Of a DNA stretch of 64,000 nt, positions 26,741-35,874 are shown in pieces. The translations under genes were made by a program, and so were the position numbers. The notes under the pieces were generated by a model. That model saw nothing but the letters and a program-made list of their open reading frames with translations. It searched no databases and had not been told where the DNA came from. The stretch comes from Pelomonas margarita (lineage in GTDB: Bacteria; Pseudomonadota; Gammaproteobacteria; Burkholderiales; Burkholderiaceae_C). How positions within the stretch are numbered: position 1 is the stretch's first letter; each line of letters begins with the position of its first letter. The stretch is taken from positions 124,001 to 188,000 of the forward strand of contig NZ_JBIGHW010000008.1 of the NCBI RefSeq assembly GCF_043555875.1, in the 5' to 3' direction.

Positions 26741-27607
26741 TCAGAGATACCAACGGAGTTTGCGGCGCAGGGTCGCGTAGTAGCTCCAACCCTGGGGGTG
26801 CAGGAAGCGCACCTGATGCTGGCTGCGACGCACGGTGATGGTGTCGCCGTGCAGCAGGCTGGCCAGGCTCTGCATGTCGAAGTTCACCGACGCGTCGCGG
26901 CCCGCCACGATCTCCAGCCGCACCTCGCCGCTATCGGGCAGCACGATGGGTCGGTTGGACAGCGTGTGTGGCGCGATGGGTGCCAGCAGCCAGCCGGCGA
27001 TGCTGGGGTGCATGATGGGCCCGCCGGCCGACAGCGCGTACGCCGTGGAGCCGGTGGGCGACGCGACGATGAGGCCGTCGGCGCGCATGTTGGCGACGAA
27101 CTGCTCGCCCACCGAGACCTTGAGCTCCACCATGCCCGACGTGCCACCGCGGCTGACGACGACATCGTTCAGCGCCAGCCCCGAGAAGATGGACTCGCCG
27201 TCGCGCAGCACGCCGCCTTCCAGCATTGCGCGCGACTCGACCTCGTAATCGCCCGCCAGCACCGGCGCCAGCGACTCGCGCCAGCGTTCGATGGGGATGT
27301 CGGTGATGAAGCCGAGGCGCCCCTGGTTGATGCCCAGCAGCGGCACGCCGTGGCGGGCCATCTCTCGGGCGAACCCCAGCATCGTGCCGTCGCCGCCGAC
27401 GACGACGGCCAGGTCGCAGGCGCGGCCCAGTTCATCGTGGGAGAGGGCGTCGTAGCCCGTCATGCCGGTGTTCTGGGCGGTGTCCGCTTCCAGCGAGACA
27501 TCCAGCCCCTGGCTGCACAAAAACTGGGCAATTTCTTCCAGCACCGGCTGTATGCCTGGCGCTTGATGCTTGCCCACGATGGCGACATGTCTGAAGCGCT
27601 CGGCCAT
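26741..27607 (-). CDS. nadK: NAD kinase
   Basis: 288 residues. Phosphorylates NAD to NADP. It has the catalytic GGDGT motif (VVVGGDGTMLG), the NE/D-type ALNDVVV segment and GSTAYALSAGGPI. Length is normal. Divergent from hrcA and upstream of recN, a conserved betaproteobacterial order. Confidence 0.95.
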   Translation of the reverse strand: MAERFRHVAIVGKHQAPGIQPVLEEIAQFLCSQGLDVSLEADTAQNTGMTGYDALSHDELGRACDLAVVVGGDGTMLGFAREMARHGVPLLGINQGRLGFITDIPIERWRESLAPVLAGDYEVESRAMLEGGVLRDGESIFSGLALNDVVVSRGGTSGMVELKVSVGEQFVANMRADGLIVASPTGSTAYALSAGGPIMHPSIAGWLLAPIAPHTLSNRPIVLPDSGEVRLEIVAGRDASVNFDMQSLASLLHGDTITVRRSQHQVRFLHPQGWSYYATLRRKLRWYL

Positions 27608-27673
27608 GCGGCAAATTACACCACAGGGGCTTTGCCCGCCAGGGCAGCGAGACTGCCGGTTTTCAGTCAGTTG

Positions 27674-27711
27674 GTGCCAGAGCTACTCGCTTCGCTCAAT
27701 CGGTCTGGCAC
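27674..27711. repeat. Inverted repeat upstream of hrcA
   Basis: GTGCCAGA (27674-27681) and TCTGGCAC (27704-27711) are perfect inverted arms around 22 bases, 20 bp upstream of the hrcA start. It could be an operator or leader hairpin. It is not the CIRCE element, whose arms and 9-base spacer differ. Confidence 0.4.
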
Positions 27712-27731
27712 GCAAGCCATAAGATTGCGAC

Positions 27732-28736
27732 ATGCTCGACGAGCGATCCAAATCCCTGTTGAAAACCCTGGTCGAACGCTACATCGCGGACGGCCAGCCC
27801 GTTGGCTCGCGCACGCTGTCCAGGGCCTCCGGCCTGGAGCTCAGCCCCGCGACCATCCGCAACGTGATGGCCGACCTGGAAGACCTGGGCCTCATCGCCA
27901 GCCCGCACACCAGCGCCGGCCGCATCCCGACGCCGCGCGGCTACCGTCTGTTCGTCGACACCATGCTGACGGCCCAGCCCGGCCGGCTGGAGCTGGAGGC
28001 GCAACTGCAGCCTGACCAGCCGCAGCGCGTCATTGCCAGCGCGGCGCAGTTGCTGTCCAACCTGTCCAGCTTCGTCGGCGTCGTCACGTCGCCCAAGAAG
28101 CCCAGCGTCTTCCACCACATCGAGTTCCTGCGGCTGGGCGAGCGGCGCGTGCTGGTCATCCTCGTGTCGCCGGATGGCGATGTGCAGAACCGCGTCATCT
28201 TCACCGCGCAAGACCTGACCCAGGCCGAACTGGCCGAGGCCAGCAACCGCCTGAACGCCCACTACGCCGGCCTCACGCTGGAGGCCGTGCGCGAACGCCT
28301 GCGCAACGAGGTGGACGAGCTGCGCGGCGAGATCGCCGGGCTGATGAGCGCCGCCGTGCAGGCGGGCACCGAGGCCATGGCCCAGCAGGACGAGCAGGTC
28401 ATCGTCTCCGGCGAGCGCAACCTGTTGACCGTGCAGGACTTCAGCCACGACATGGGGTCGCTGCGCCGCCTGTTCGACCTGTTCGAACAGAAGACGCAGC
28501 TGATGCGGCTGCTGGATACTTCCAGCCGCGCCGAGGGCGTGCGCATCTACATCGGCGGCGAGAGCCAGGTTGTGCCCTACGAGGAACTTTCCATCGTGTC
28601 GGCGCCTTACGAGGTGGATGGGCAGGTGGTGGGCACGCTGGGCGTCATCGGCCCCACGCGCATGGCCTACGACCGCATGATTCAGATCGTCGACATCACC
28701 AGTCGCATGGTGGGCCAGGCGCTTTCTCAGCGGTGA
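27732..28736 (+). CDS. hrcA: Heat-inducible transcription repressor HrcA
   Basis: 334 residues. Represses groE and dnaK operons through CIRCE. The N-terminal winged helix has LVERYIADGQPVGSRTL, then SPATIRNVMADLEDLG and SAGRIPTPRGYR. The C-terminal HrcA domain follows at normal length. It is divergent from nadK. No CIRCE site was found in front of it. Confidence 0.95.
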   Translation: MLDERSKSLLKTLVERYIADGQPVGSRTLSRASGLELSPATIRNVMADLEDLGLIASPHTSAGRIPTPRGYRLFVDTMLTAQPGRLELEAQLQPDQPQRVIASAAQLLSNLSSFVGVVTSPKKPSVFHHIEFLRLGERRVLVILVSPDGDVQNRVIFTAQDLTQAELAEASNRLNAHYAGLTLEAVRERLRNEVDELRGEIAGLMSAAVQAGTEAMAQQDEQVIVSGERNLLTVQDFSHDMGSLRRLFDLFEQKTQLMRLLDTSSRAEGVRIYIGGESQVVPYEELSIVSAPYEVDGQVVGTLGVIGPTRMAYDRMIQIVDITSRMVGQALSQR

Positions 28737-28769
28737 TGCCGCGCTGACTAGAATGCGCGCCTCCCTCGG

Positions 28770-28846
28770 GGGCCGTTAGCTCAGTTGGTCAGAGCAGAGG
28801 ACTCATAATCCTTTGGTCATTGGTTCAAGTCCAATACGGCCTACCA
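28770..28846 (+). tRNA. tRNA-Met (anticodon CAT, elongator type)
   Basis: 77 nt with encoded CCA. The acceptor GGGCCGT pairs with ACGGCCT, with a G-U first pair. The D arm is GCTCAGTTGGTCAGAGC, the anticodon loop CTCATAA and the T loop TTCAAGT. A tRNA-Ile with modified CAT is the main alternative; the overall sequence favours elongator Met. No integrase or attachment duplication is seen next to it. Confidence 0.9.
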
Positions 28847-28913
28847 AATATTCCCGTTTGGTATCAACAGTTTGGCGCTTGCGCTGTTGCGTCGACAGCC
28901 GTCTTCCGCAACG

Positions 28914-29918
28914 TCATGCGCTACGGTTTCGGTGCAGTTCCATGGGCATGGCAGAGCTGTTCTGCATGCGTTTGCGAACCGCCGACGGCGAGTCGCCAAC
29001 GTGGCGCCTGAACGCCCTGCTGAACGCTGCTGCGCTGTCGTAGCCCACCTGGGCCGCCACGCGGGATGGTGTGAGCTGTCCATCGGCCAGCAAGCGAATG
29101 GCTTGCTGCATGCGCCACGCGGTGACGTAAGCCATCGGTGACAGGCCGACCGTGGCGGTGAAGCGTGCGGCGAATCGCGAGGGCGACAAGGCCACGGCCT
29201 GCGCCAGCCCTTCCACGGTCCAGGCCTTGCCGGGTTGCTGGTGGATCAGTGTCATGGATTTGGACACCACGGCGTCCCGGAGCGCGGACAGCCACCCCGT
29301 GGCCATGGAAGAGTCGCAGGCATGGCGCCGGATGGCGTCGGCGCAGAGCACTTCTAGAAGCCGACCCACGATGTAGGACGACGCAACGGTGGGGCGTGCC
29401 AGTTCCGTCGACAGCAGTTGCGTCAGTTCGCGCCAGTGCCCTGGCGCGTCGCCGGGCTCGTGGCGAACGTGCAGGAGCGGAGGAAGTGCAGCCCATAGCG
29501 GCGTGAGCCGCAGGTCATCGAGCAGAAATGCCCCACACACCAGCAAGGTGCCCCGTGGCCCATGCGCAGCGGGGCGAAAGGGGTTGTGGCGGCCGCCCAT
29601 CAACTCGGCGACGGGCACGGTCATGAGTGGGTTTCCGGCCCCGATCCGGTGCGCCTGACCCGCGAAGCAGATGGCGAGGTCGCCCGCGTCAAGCGTTGCG
29701 ATTTCGCCGGATTGCAGCGCGATGTCGCATTGGCCCCGCTCGACGTAGTGAAAGGCCACCGGCCAACTGTATTCGCCGGCGCCCAGCAGGGGCGCCAGCG
29801 CATCGGCCGCCGGAACACTGACCGCCCAGGGCGGCAGGTAGGCCTCGTGCAGCAGCACGCTGCCCTTGATTCGCAGCGCCTCCAGCACGTCACTGAGTGC
29901 GTCTTTTCGGCCGATCAT
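28914..29918 (-). CDS. AraC-family transcription regulator
   Basis: 334 residues. The N-terminal cupin-like sensing domain (about 15-180, with FHYVERGQCDIAL) is followed by a C-terminal double helix-turn-helix (about 225-325). That domain carries SPSRFAARFTATVGLSPM and AAQVGYDSAAAFSRAFRRHVGDSP. It is divergent from a membrane protein gene and an MFS gene across a 101-bp A/T-richer gap, so it probably controls them. The inducer is not known. Confidence 0.9.
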   Translation of the reverse strand: MIGRKDALSDVLEALRIKGSVLLHEAYLPPWAVSVPAADALAPLLGAGEYSWPVAFHYVERGQCDIALQSGEIATLDAGDLAICFAGQAHRIGAGNPLMTVPVAELMGGRHNPFRPAAHGPRGTLLVCGAFLLDDLRLTPLWAALPPLLHVRHEPGDAPGHWRELTQLLSTELARPTVASSYIVGRLLEVLCADAIRRHACDSSMATGWLSALRDAVVSKSMTLIHQQPGKAWTVEGLAQAVALSPSRFAARFTATVGLSPMAYVTAWRMQQAIRLLADGQLTPSRVAAQVGYDSAAAFSRAFRRHVGDSPSAVRKRMQNSSAMPMELHRNRSA

Positions 29919-30019
29919 TCAGTTGTTTGAGCAAATGTTTCGATGTTTTCTGCATTCGATGCTACTGCGAAGGCTTCCTAGGATGCGTCTTCAGGTCAAG
30001 TTTGTCGAATGGAGAAATC

Positions 30020-30706
30020 ATGGAACTGGGTTCAACGGGTGTGGCGCTTGCGCTCAATCTCATCAACATCGGGTACGTCGCTTGGGTGCTGGGCGCGAGT
30101 GACGCGACCCGGCGCTGGCGGCTGCCGGTGGCGCTGGTGATGCTGGCCTGGCTCGGGGGGCTGCACGTTGGCCTGTCCGGGCAAGCGCTGTTCCCCGCGG
30201 CGATCTCGGGCCCTGCGTTTCTTGCCGTCATCGTTGCCGGTGTCGGTGCAGTGGCGGCATTGCTGTTCCTGACGCCGGTGCGCGGGCTCATGCGGGCGCT
30301 TAGCCTGGTGCAGCTGCAGTTGCTGCAGGGCATCCGGGTCTGGTTCGGTACTGCGTTCCTGGTGTGGGCGGTGCTGGGCGTGTTGCCCGCGATGTTTGGT
30401 GTCGTCGATGGGGTCACCCATGTGGGCGCCGGCTTCTTCGGGCTGATGGCGGCGTTTTCCTGCGCTGCTGGCGCAACCGCCCAGGCGCGTGTCTGGTTTG
30501 CCACCCTGTTTGGGCTGGTTGACATCCTGACCGTGGCCAGCACGCTGGCGCTGGTGCTGCTGCCGCAGATTGGCGTGCATCACCCCATGATGTATGCGGT
30601 GTTCTTGCCCGCACCCTTGTGGCTGTGCCTGCATCTGGTGTCCATCGACCGCCTCTTGCGGGGTGCAGTGGGCGAAGCCTCGCCAAGGTCCGTGCATGCC
30701 TCGTGA
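30020..30706 (+). CDS. Integral membrane protein, unknown function
   Basis: 228 residues from ATG 30020, preceded by GGAG. Six or seven hydrophobic helices cover nearly the whole chain. No catalytic motif or clear family was recognised. Its last bases overlap a GTG that could start the MFS gene (GTGA at 30703-30706), so the two are probably one transcript controlled by the divergent AraC-type regulator. Confidence 0.75.
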   Translation: MELGSTGVALALNLINIGYVAWVLGASDATRRWRLPVALVMLAWLGGLHVGLSGQALFPAAISGPAFLAVIVAGVGAVAALLFLTPVRGLMRALSLVQLQLLQGIRVWFGTAFLVWAVLGVLPAMFGVVDGVTHVGAGFFGLMAAFSCAAGATAQARVWFATLFGLVDILTVASTLALVLLPQIGVHHPMMYAVFLPAPLWLCLHLVSIDRLLRGAVGEASPRSVHAS

Positions 30707-30756
30707 CGGCAGTGCTGAGACACTGTCTGATCACGAGGTTCGCGCAGCGAACCCCC

Positions 30757-32046
30757 ATGCCCCTCGCGAAGCTGACGCCGGCCGCCACCAGCGCTCCGGC
30801 GTCGCTCGCCCTGCCAAGGAAAGCCTTGAACGCCGCTGACATCGCCGCCCCGGGGGCACTGCCCGCTGCCATTCAGCGCAGCAACATCGCCCGCCTCACG
30901 CTCGCCCAGGCGCTTGCTGGTGCCAATGCCGTGGTCGTCTATGCGATTGGCGCCATCGTCGGCCACACCCTGGCACCCAGCAAGATGTTGGCGACCTTGC
31001 CGATCTCCATTTTTGTCGTGGGCATGGCCGTCTGCATCCTGCCCAGCGGGGCGATCGCCAGGCGTTACGGGCGGCGAGCGAGCTTCCTGGTGGGGGCGGG
31101 CTGCGGCGTGCTCATCGGGCTGCTGGCGGCGGCTGCCGTGTTGCGGCAGTCCTTCTGGCTGTTTTGTGTGGCTACCTTTTTCGGCGGTGCCTACGCGGCC
31201 GTCGTGCTGTCGTTCAGATTCGCCGCAGCCGATGGCGTCGAGCCGGCGTTGCGTCCACGGGCCTTGTCTTTCGTCATGGGAGGGGGCGTTGCGGCCGGCG
31301 TGTTCGGGTCACAGTTGATCAGTGGCACCGCCGATTGGTGGGCGCCGCACACCTTCGTCGCCACGTTTCTGGCGCAGTCCGTGGCGGCGGCGTTGTCGGC
31401 GGTCGTGCTGTGGGGTGTGAAGCTGCCGATGCCGACGGCTGCAGAGGCGGCGCAAGGACGCCCGCTTCGCGAGCTGGCGGCACAGCCCACGTTCGTCACT
31501 GCCGTCATCTGCGGCGCCGTGTCCTACATGCTGATGAATTTCCTCATGACAGCGGCACCGCTGGCCATGCACCTGTGCGGGCATCCACAGCAGGCATCCA
31601 CGCTGGGGCTGCAATGGCATGTCATCGCGATGTACGGCCCCAGCTTCTTCACGGGCCGGCTGATTGGTCGCTTCGGGGCGCGACGCATCGTGTTGGTCGG
31701 GCTCGTGCTGATCGGCGCGGCGGTGGCCATCGGGCTGACGGGCATCGAGGTGGCGCATTTCTGGCTGACGCTGATCCTGCTGGGCCTGGGCTGGAACTTT
31801 GGTTTCGTTGGGGCCTCGGCGCTGGTGCTGGAGTGCCATCGGCCCGAGGAGCGCACGCGGGTGCAGTCGCTGAACGACTTCCTCGTCTTCGGCACCATGG
31901 CGGTCGGCTCGTTGGCCTCGGGCGGTCTGCTGGCCGCGTACGACTGGAACACGGTGCTGTGGGTGTCCTGCCTGCCCTTGGCGCTGGCGCTGCTGGCGCT
32001 GTCGCGCAGCAGCGCGACGCGCGGGGGGCAGCCGCAGGCCCGGTGA
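30757..32046 (+). CDS. MFS transporter
   Basis: 429 residues from ATG 30757, twelve predicted helices. The conserved MFS loop 2-3 pattern appears as GAIARRYGRRASF, with a related GRLIGRFGARR between helices 8 and 9. The start is uncertain: GTG 30703 would couple it to the upstream gene and add 18 residues. The distribution of helices suggests an exporter or sugar/drug-type transporter, but the substrate cannot be read. It ends 25 bp from the convergent coiled-coil gene. Confidence 0.85.
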   Translation: MPLAKLTPAATSAPASLALPRKALNAADIAAPGALPAAIQRSNIARLTLAQALAGANAVVVYAIGAIVGHTLAPSKMLATLPISIFVVGMAVCILPSGAIARRYGRRASFLVGAGCGVLIGLLAAAAVLRQSFWLFCVATFFGGAYAAVVLSFRFAAADGVEPALRPRALSFVMGGGVAAGVFGSQLISGTADWWAPHTFVATFLAQSVAAALSAVVLWGVKLPMPTAAEAAQGRPLRELAAQPTFVTAVICGAVSYMLMNFLMTAAPLAMHLCGHPQQASTLGLQWHVIAMYGPSFFTGRLIGRFGARRIVLVGLVLIGAAVAIGLTGIEVAHFWLTLILLGLGWNFGFVGASALVLECHRPEERTRVQSLNDFLVFGTMAVGSLASGGLLAAYDWNTVLWVSCLPLALALLALSRSSATRGGQPQAR

Positions 32047-32071
32047 AGCCAGCGGCCGCCCGGCCGCCGGC

Positions 32072-32695
32072 TTACTTCACTCGCTGCGCGGCCAGCTCCG
32101 CGCGGAGCTTCTCGGCCTGGTCCTCAAAGCGCACGGCCGTCAGTCCCAGGATGGGGTCGTCCAGCAGCGCGGTGTCCAGCGTGGAGCGGCCGGCGTAGCG
32201 CTGTACCTGCGCCTGGCCGAGGGCGTGGAGCTGGCGGTTCTTGGCTTCGGCGTCGGCCAGCGCCTGGGTGCTGCGTTCCAGCAACTGCACCAGGGCCTGG
32301 TTGGCCTGCTGGCGGGTCTGGCTGTCCTGGCGGGCGGCGAGCAGTTGCTGTTGCAGGGCCTGCTCGCGCTCACCAGCCTGGGCCTGGCCTTGTTGCACGG
32401 CCTCCTTGGCGGCTTGCAGTTGGGCGCGCAGTGTGTCCAGCTCGGTCTCGCGGGCCTTGAGTTTCACGGCGTTGCCGGCGACCAGCGCGCGCGCGGTGGC
32501 CGCGTCCTGCCTGGCTCGGGCCACATCGGCCTCGGCCTTGGCCTTGTCGGCCTGCAGGCTGCTCTGCTGTTCCTGCGCGGCGCGCAGCGCGGCCTGGGCG
32601 CGGCGCAGGGCTTCGCGTTCCCTGGAGGGCTTGGCGTCCTGTGCCTGCGCTGTGAGGCTGGCAACGGCCAACAGGGCGATGGCAATGCGGCTCAT
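32072..32695 (-). CDS. Periplasmic coiled-coil protein
   Basis: 207 residues. A signal peptide (ending SLTAQAQ) is followed by a long Ala/Gln/Glu/Arg-rich coiled coil at about 25-150 with heptad spacing. A short C-terminal part contains DDPILGLTAVRFED. It starts 2 bp after the putative porin stop, so it ends the TPS/Exb operon. It may be a structural partner of the porin or TonB module. No known family recognised. Confidence 0.75.
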   Translation of the reverse strand: MSRIAIALLAVASLTAQAQDAKPSREREALRRAQAALRAAQEQQSSLQADKAKAEADVARARQDAATARALVAGNAVKLKARETELDTLRAQLQAAKEAVQQGQAQAGEREQALQQQLLAARQDSQTRQQANQALVQLLERSTQALADAEAKNRQLHALGQAQVQRYAGRSTLDTALLDDPILGLTAVRFEDQAEKLRAELAAQRVK

Positions 32696-32697
32696 GA

Positions 32698-34362
32698 TCA
32701 GAACCTCGCGTTGAGGTCGAGCTGGAAAACCTCGATGCGCAGCGGTGCGCTGCTGAGGTTGCCGCTCAGGGACGAGGCGTCGCGCGGCACGGCCAGGAAG
32801 CGCACGCCGTCGTCGAGGTTGCGCGTGCTGGTCCAGCGGCCGCTGAGCCAGAAGTTGCGGTCCAGGCCGATGCTGCCGCCCAGGCTCCAGCCCTTGTAGT
32901 TGGTGCCGCCCAGGTGCCAGGTGGTGTCGGTGAAGCCGTCTATCCAGGCGTCGCGCTGCACCAGGCGGTAGGCGGTGAAGGCCTGCCAGTCGCCGCGGCG
33001 CGCCAGTGTGGCCTTGCCGATCTGCAGGCGGCCCTGCAGCGCCGTGGTCTTCTCGCGCAGGTCGGCCAGCGGCTCGGTGACACCGGCGCGGGCCTGGATG
33101 TCCTTCAGGTCAAAGCCGGTGTTCTTGATCCAGTCCAGCGTCAGGCTCGCGGGCACGGGCAGCACGTCGTCCAGCTGCAGGCTGGCGGTCAGGTTGACCG
33201 GGCGGAACTTCGCGGCCAGGCCCCAGGTGGGCGAGGCCGTGCTGGTGGGGTCGTTCAGGTTGATCAGCGTGTTGCCCTTCAGGCGCAGACTGGACGGGTA
33301 TTGCGACGCAAAGTAGTTCGTGGTGCCGCTCTTCGGGCCGCTGGGCGGCGGAGTGGTCTCACGCTTGCCTTCCATGTGGCGGAAGTCGTAGGCCGCCAAG
33401 CCCAGCTTGAACTGCACACCTCGGGCGAAGTCGATCTCGCCGCCCACCTGGGCGCCGAGCAGCCACTTGTCCTGGCTGCTGAGGTTGAGTTCTTCCAGCG
33501 GGAACACGCCCGCCGTGGCGAACAGGCTGCGCTGCGGCGTGAACGCGTGGGTGAGCTTGGTGGCCACGCCGTCGAAGGCGAGGTCGTCGGCCCAGGCCAG
33601 GTCGGTGCTGAAGAAGGGGTTGGGCATGCGGCCGAAGTCGGCGGACAGGCCGTTGAAGAACAGCGGTGGCTGCCAGCGGAGGTAGGCGCGCTCCAACCCC
33701 AGCGTGTAGCGGTTGAAGTTGCTGCCCAGCGTCTGCGAGGTGGAGGTGGCGCTGCTGCCGGTGTTGCCGGTGGCGATGCGCAGGCCGGCCAGCACCTGCT
33801 CGCTCAGACGCACATCCACGCCCAGGCGGCCGCGCAGCGTGAGGCGCTGGCGGTCGGTGCCGGTGTTGCTGAGGTCGGGCGACCAGGCGGGCGAGGCGGT
33901 CTGCGTGCGGTAGACCTCGGCGGGCAGGTTCTGGTCGTCGAAGAACTCGGCCTGCGCGCGCACGCGCAGGTCGCCGCTGAGCTTGATGCGGCCCACCCAG
34001 TCGGGCAGGGCGTCGGCCTGGCCCCAGCGCTCGCCCTTGGCCTGAGCCAGCACCTCGGCCTTGATCTCCTCGCGCATCTGCTGGCGCACGGTTTCGGGCA
34101 CGTAGGGAATGCGCAGCACGTTGGGCTTGGGAGCGTCGGCCTGCGGCGCGGGGGAGGCGGCCGTGACCTGGGCTTGCTTCAGGATGGCCTCGGCCTTGTC
34201 GCGCGTCAGCAGGCCCTGGGCCACCAGGGCGTCGATGAGGGCCTGGGTCGTCGCGCGCAGGCGGGCGAGTTCTTCCTTGTCCGATGCTGTGGCGGTTTGC
34301 GCCTGCGCGGGCGCGGCGGCCGCGAGCAGGGCGGCGGTCAACAGGGTGAGGATGGGTTTCAT
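32698..34362 (-). CDS. Putative porin (outer-membrane beta-barrel)
   Basis: 554 residues. The signal peptide ends near APAQAQ, followed by a helical N-terminal segment (about 25-65, DKEELARLRATTQALIDAL) and a large barrel with alternating aromatic strands ending in LDLNARF. It resembles the putative-porin family found beside ExbB/ExbD/TonB genes. The N-terminal helix may be a periplasmic coiled-coil contact. Passive or TonB-driven transport cannot be told apart, because there is no plug domain. Confidence 0.8.
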   Translation of the reverse strand: MKPILTLLTAALLAAAAPAQAQTATASDKEELARLRATTQALIDALVAQGLLTRDKAEAILKQAQVTAASPAPQADAPKPNVLRIPYVPETVRQQMREEIKAEVLAQAKGERWGQADALPDWVGRIKLSGDLRVRAQAEFFDDQNLPAEVYRTQTASPAWSPDLSNTGTDRQRLTLRGRLGVDVRLSEQVLAGLRIATGNTGSSATSTSQTLGSNFNRYTLGLERAYLRWQPPLFFNGLSADFGRMPNPFFSTDLAWADDLAFDGVATKLTHAFTPQRSLFATAGVFPLEELNLSSQDKWLLGAQVGGEIDFARGVQFKLGLAAYDFRHMEGKRETTPPPSGPKSGTTNYFASQYPSSLRLKGNTLINLNDPTSTASPTWGLAAKFRPVNLTASLQLDDVLPVPASLTLDWIKNTGFDLKDIQARAGVTEPLADLREKTTALQGRLQIGKATLARRGDWQAFTAYRLVQRDAWIDGFTDTTWHLGGTNYKGWSLGGSIGLDRNFWLSGRWTSTRNLDDGVRFLAVPRDASSLSGNLSSAPLRIEVFQLDLNARF

Positions 34363-34379
34363 GGGGCAGGGGAGGGCAA

Positions 34380-35057
34380 TCAGGCTTGGGGCCGCACGCT
34401 CAGGCGAAAGCGCATGGGCTGTGACAGAGCCAGCGCCGGCGGCGGCGGCAGCTTGAGCTGGCGGCGGGTTTCGTCGAGCGCGGTGCGCAGGGCGGTGTCG
34501 TTGCCGTCGTGGCCGCTGGGGCTCAGTTCGAAGCGCTGGATGGCGCCGTCCTTGTCGAGCCAGATGGCGAAGGTCGCGGTCAGCTGTTCGGCGTCGGCCT
34601 TGAGGTGGCGCTCGATCTCGCTTTGCAGCAGCTGGCGCGCGTTGTTGGCGTAGAAGCGCTCTTGCGCACGATCCACCGCGTTGGCGGACGAGCCCCCGCC
34701 GGGGCCCGTGGTCGGGGCGCCGCCGGCGTAGTCGCGCGACACCGTGCCCGCCGAGAACGCGCTGGGCCCATCTCCGGCCGCGCCTTCCATCTTGATGGAC
34801 TCCGCCGGCTTGGGCGCCTCGGCCTGCTTGATCTGCTCCTCTCGCATCACCTGCTTGGGCTCGTCCTTGGGCGGCTCGGGCTTCTTCTCATCCTTGGGCG
34901 GCGGCGGCGGGGGCGGCGGTGTGTCGGGCAAGATGGCGATCTTGGCCACCTGGCGCTTGGGCGCGTCGGGCTTGATGTTCTTGACGGCCCACCACACGGC
35001 CAGGCCCAGCAGCAGGCAGCCAGCGGCGACGATGCCCTTGATGTGGCTCGCCTTCAT
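34380..35057 (-). CDS. TonB-like energy transducer
   Basis: 225 residues from ATG 35057. One membrane anchor (about 9-28) is followed by a Pro/Lys-rich spacer (PPPPPPPPKDEKKPEPP, about 46-62). A C-terminal TonB-like domain then runs about 125-222, including FAIWLDKDGAIQRFELSPSG. The start overlaps the upstream exbD stop (ATGA). It completes an ExbB/ExbD/ExbD/TonB set behind the adhesin gene. A TolA-like role is possible. Confidence 0.85.
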   Translation of the reverse strand: MKASHIKGIVAAGCLLLGLAVWWAVKNIKPDAPKRQVAKIAILPDTPPPPPPPPKDEKKPEPPKDEPKQVMREEQIKQAEAPKPAESIKMEGAAGDGPSAFSAGTVSRDYAGGAPTTGPGGGSSANAVDRAQERFYANNARQLLQSEIERHLKADAEQLTATFAIWLDKDGAIQRFELSPSGHDGNDTALRTALDETRRQLKLPPPPALALSQPMRFRLSVRPQA

Positions 35058-35455
35058 GTGCCTATCCTCGACGTGACGAGGCCCATGTTCACGCCCAGCT
35101 TGTTGCACAGGTCGATGACGGCGACCACGCTGGCGTACTGCGCGCGTGCATCGCCCTTGATGGCGACGGACATCTGCGCGTCCTTCTGCTTGGCGGCTGT
35201 CAGCTGGCTTTCCAGCTCGGGCAGGCTCACGCCCACGCCGTTGATCAGCACGCCGCCGTCGGGCATCACCTGCACGATCTTGAGGTCGTGCTTTTCAGTG
35301 CTGGGCTTGTTGCTGGGCTTGGGCATTGTGATGCTCATGCCCTGCACAGAGGCGGTCGTCATCAGGATGAAGACGACCAGCAGCACGTAGGCGAGGTCCA
35401 GCATCGGCGTGACGTTGATGCTGTCGTAGGGTTTGGCGTCCTGGTTGACCTGCAT
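35054..35455 (-). CDS. exbD: ExbD/TolR-family protein 1
   Basis: 133 residues. An N-terminal YDSINVTPMLDLAYVLLVVF segment carries the membrane helix with the conserved Asp that takes part in proton flow. A periplasmic domain with a VGVNMGLVTSR-like end follows. It lies one base after the second ExbD and overlaps the TonB gene. Two tandem ExbD genes with one ExbB are common in Ton systems for large or special substrates. Confidence 0.93.
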   Translation of the reverse strand: MQVNQDAKPYDSINVTPMLDLAYVLLVVFILMTTASVQGMSITMPKPSNKPSTEKHDLKIVQVMPDGGVLINGVGVSLPELESQLTAAKQKDAQMSVAIKGDARAQYASVVAVIDLCNKLGVNMGLVTSRIGT

Positions 35456-35456
35456 G

Positions 35457-35867
35457 TCAGCTCCCCGCCCGTTTGGTCACGAGGCCGATCTCGGTGATGT
35501 CCAGCTTCTTGGCCACCTCCAGCACCTGCATCACCTTGTCGTACTGCGCTGCGGCATCTGCCTTCAGCACCACCGGCAGCGCCGGGTTGGCGGACTTGTA
35601 CTGGGCGAGCGTGGACTGCAGCTGCGCCATGTCCACCGGGTAGGCGTCCAGGTACACGCCGCCGTCCGCGGTGATCGTGATCGCCCGCGTCTGCGGCTTG
35701 GCCAGGTTGTTGGCCGCCTGCGTTGTTGGCGAGTTCACCTTGACGCCCTGCACCGATGCCGTCGTCAGGATGATGAACACCACCAGCAGCACGTAGGCCA
35801 GGTCCAGCATCGGCGTGACGTTGATGTCGTCGTAGGGCTGGTTGTCGGACTTGACGTCGCCTGCCAT
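35457..35867 (-). CDS. exbD: ExbD/TolR-family protein 2
   Basis: 136 residues from ATG 35867, with YDDINVTPMLDLAYVLLVVF almost identical to the neighbouring ExbD at the membrane helix. The periplasmic parts differ (here NLAKPQTRAITITADGGVYL). A duplicated pair, it follows the DUF2341-ExbB gene by 7 bp and may form a mixed ExbD dimer in the channel. Confidence 0.93.
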   Translation of the reverse strand: MAGDVKSDNQPYDDINVTPMLDLAYVLLVVFIILTTASVQGVKVNSPTTQAANNLAKPQTRAITITADGGVYLDAYPVDMAQLQSTLAQYKSANPALPVVLKADAAAQYDKVMQVLEVAKKLDITEIGLVTKRAGS

Positions 35868-35874
35868 GCCAGCC

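Noticed and set aside
27674..27711. CIRCE element for HrcA
   Set aside because: Arms and spacer length do not fit TTAGCACTC-N9-GAGTGCTAA.
28770..28913. Genomic island attachment at tRNA-Met
   Set aside because: No integrase and no repeat of the tRNA 3' end in the window.
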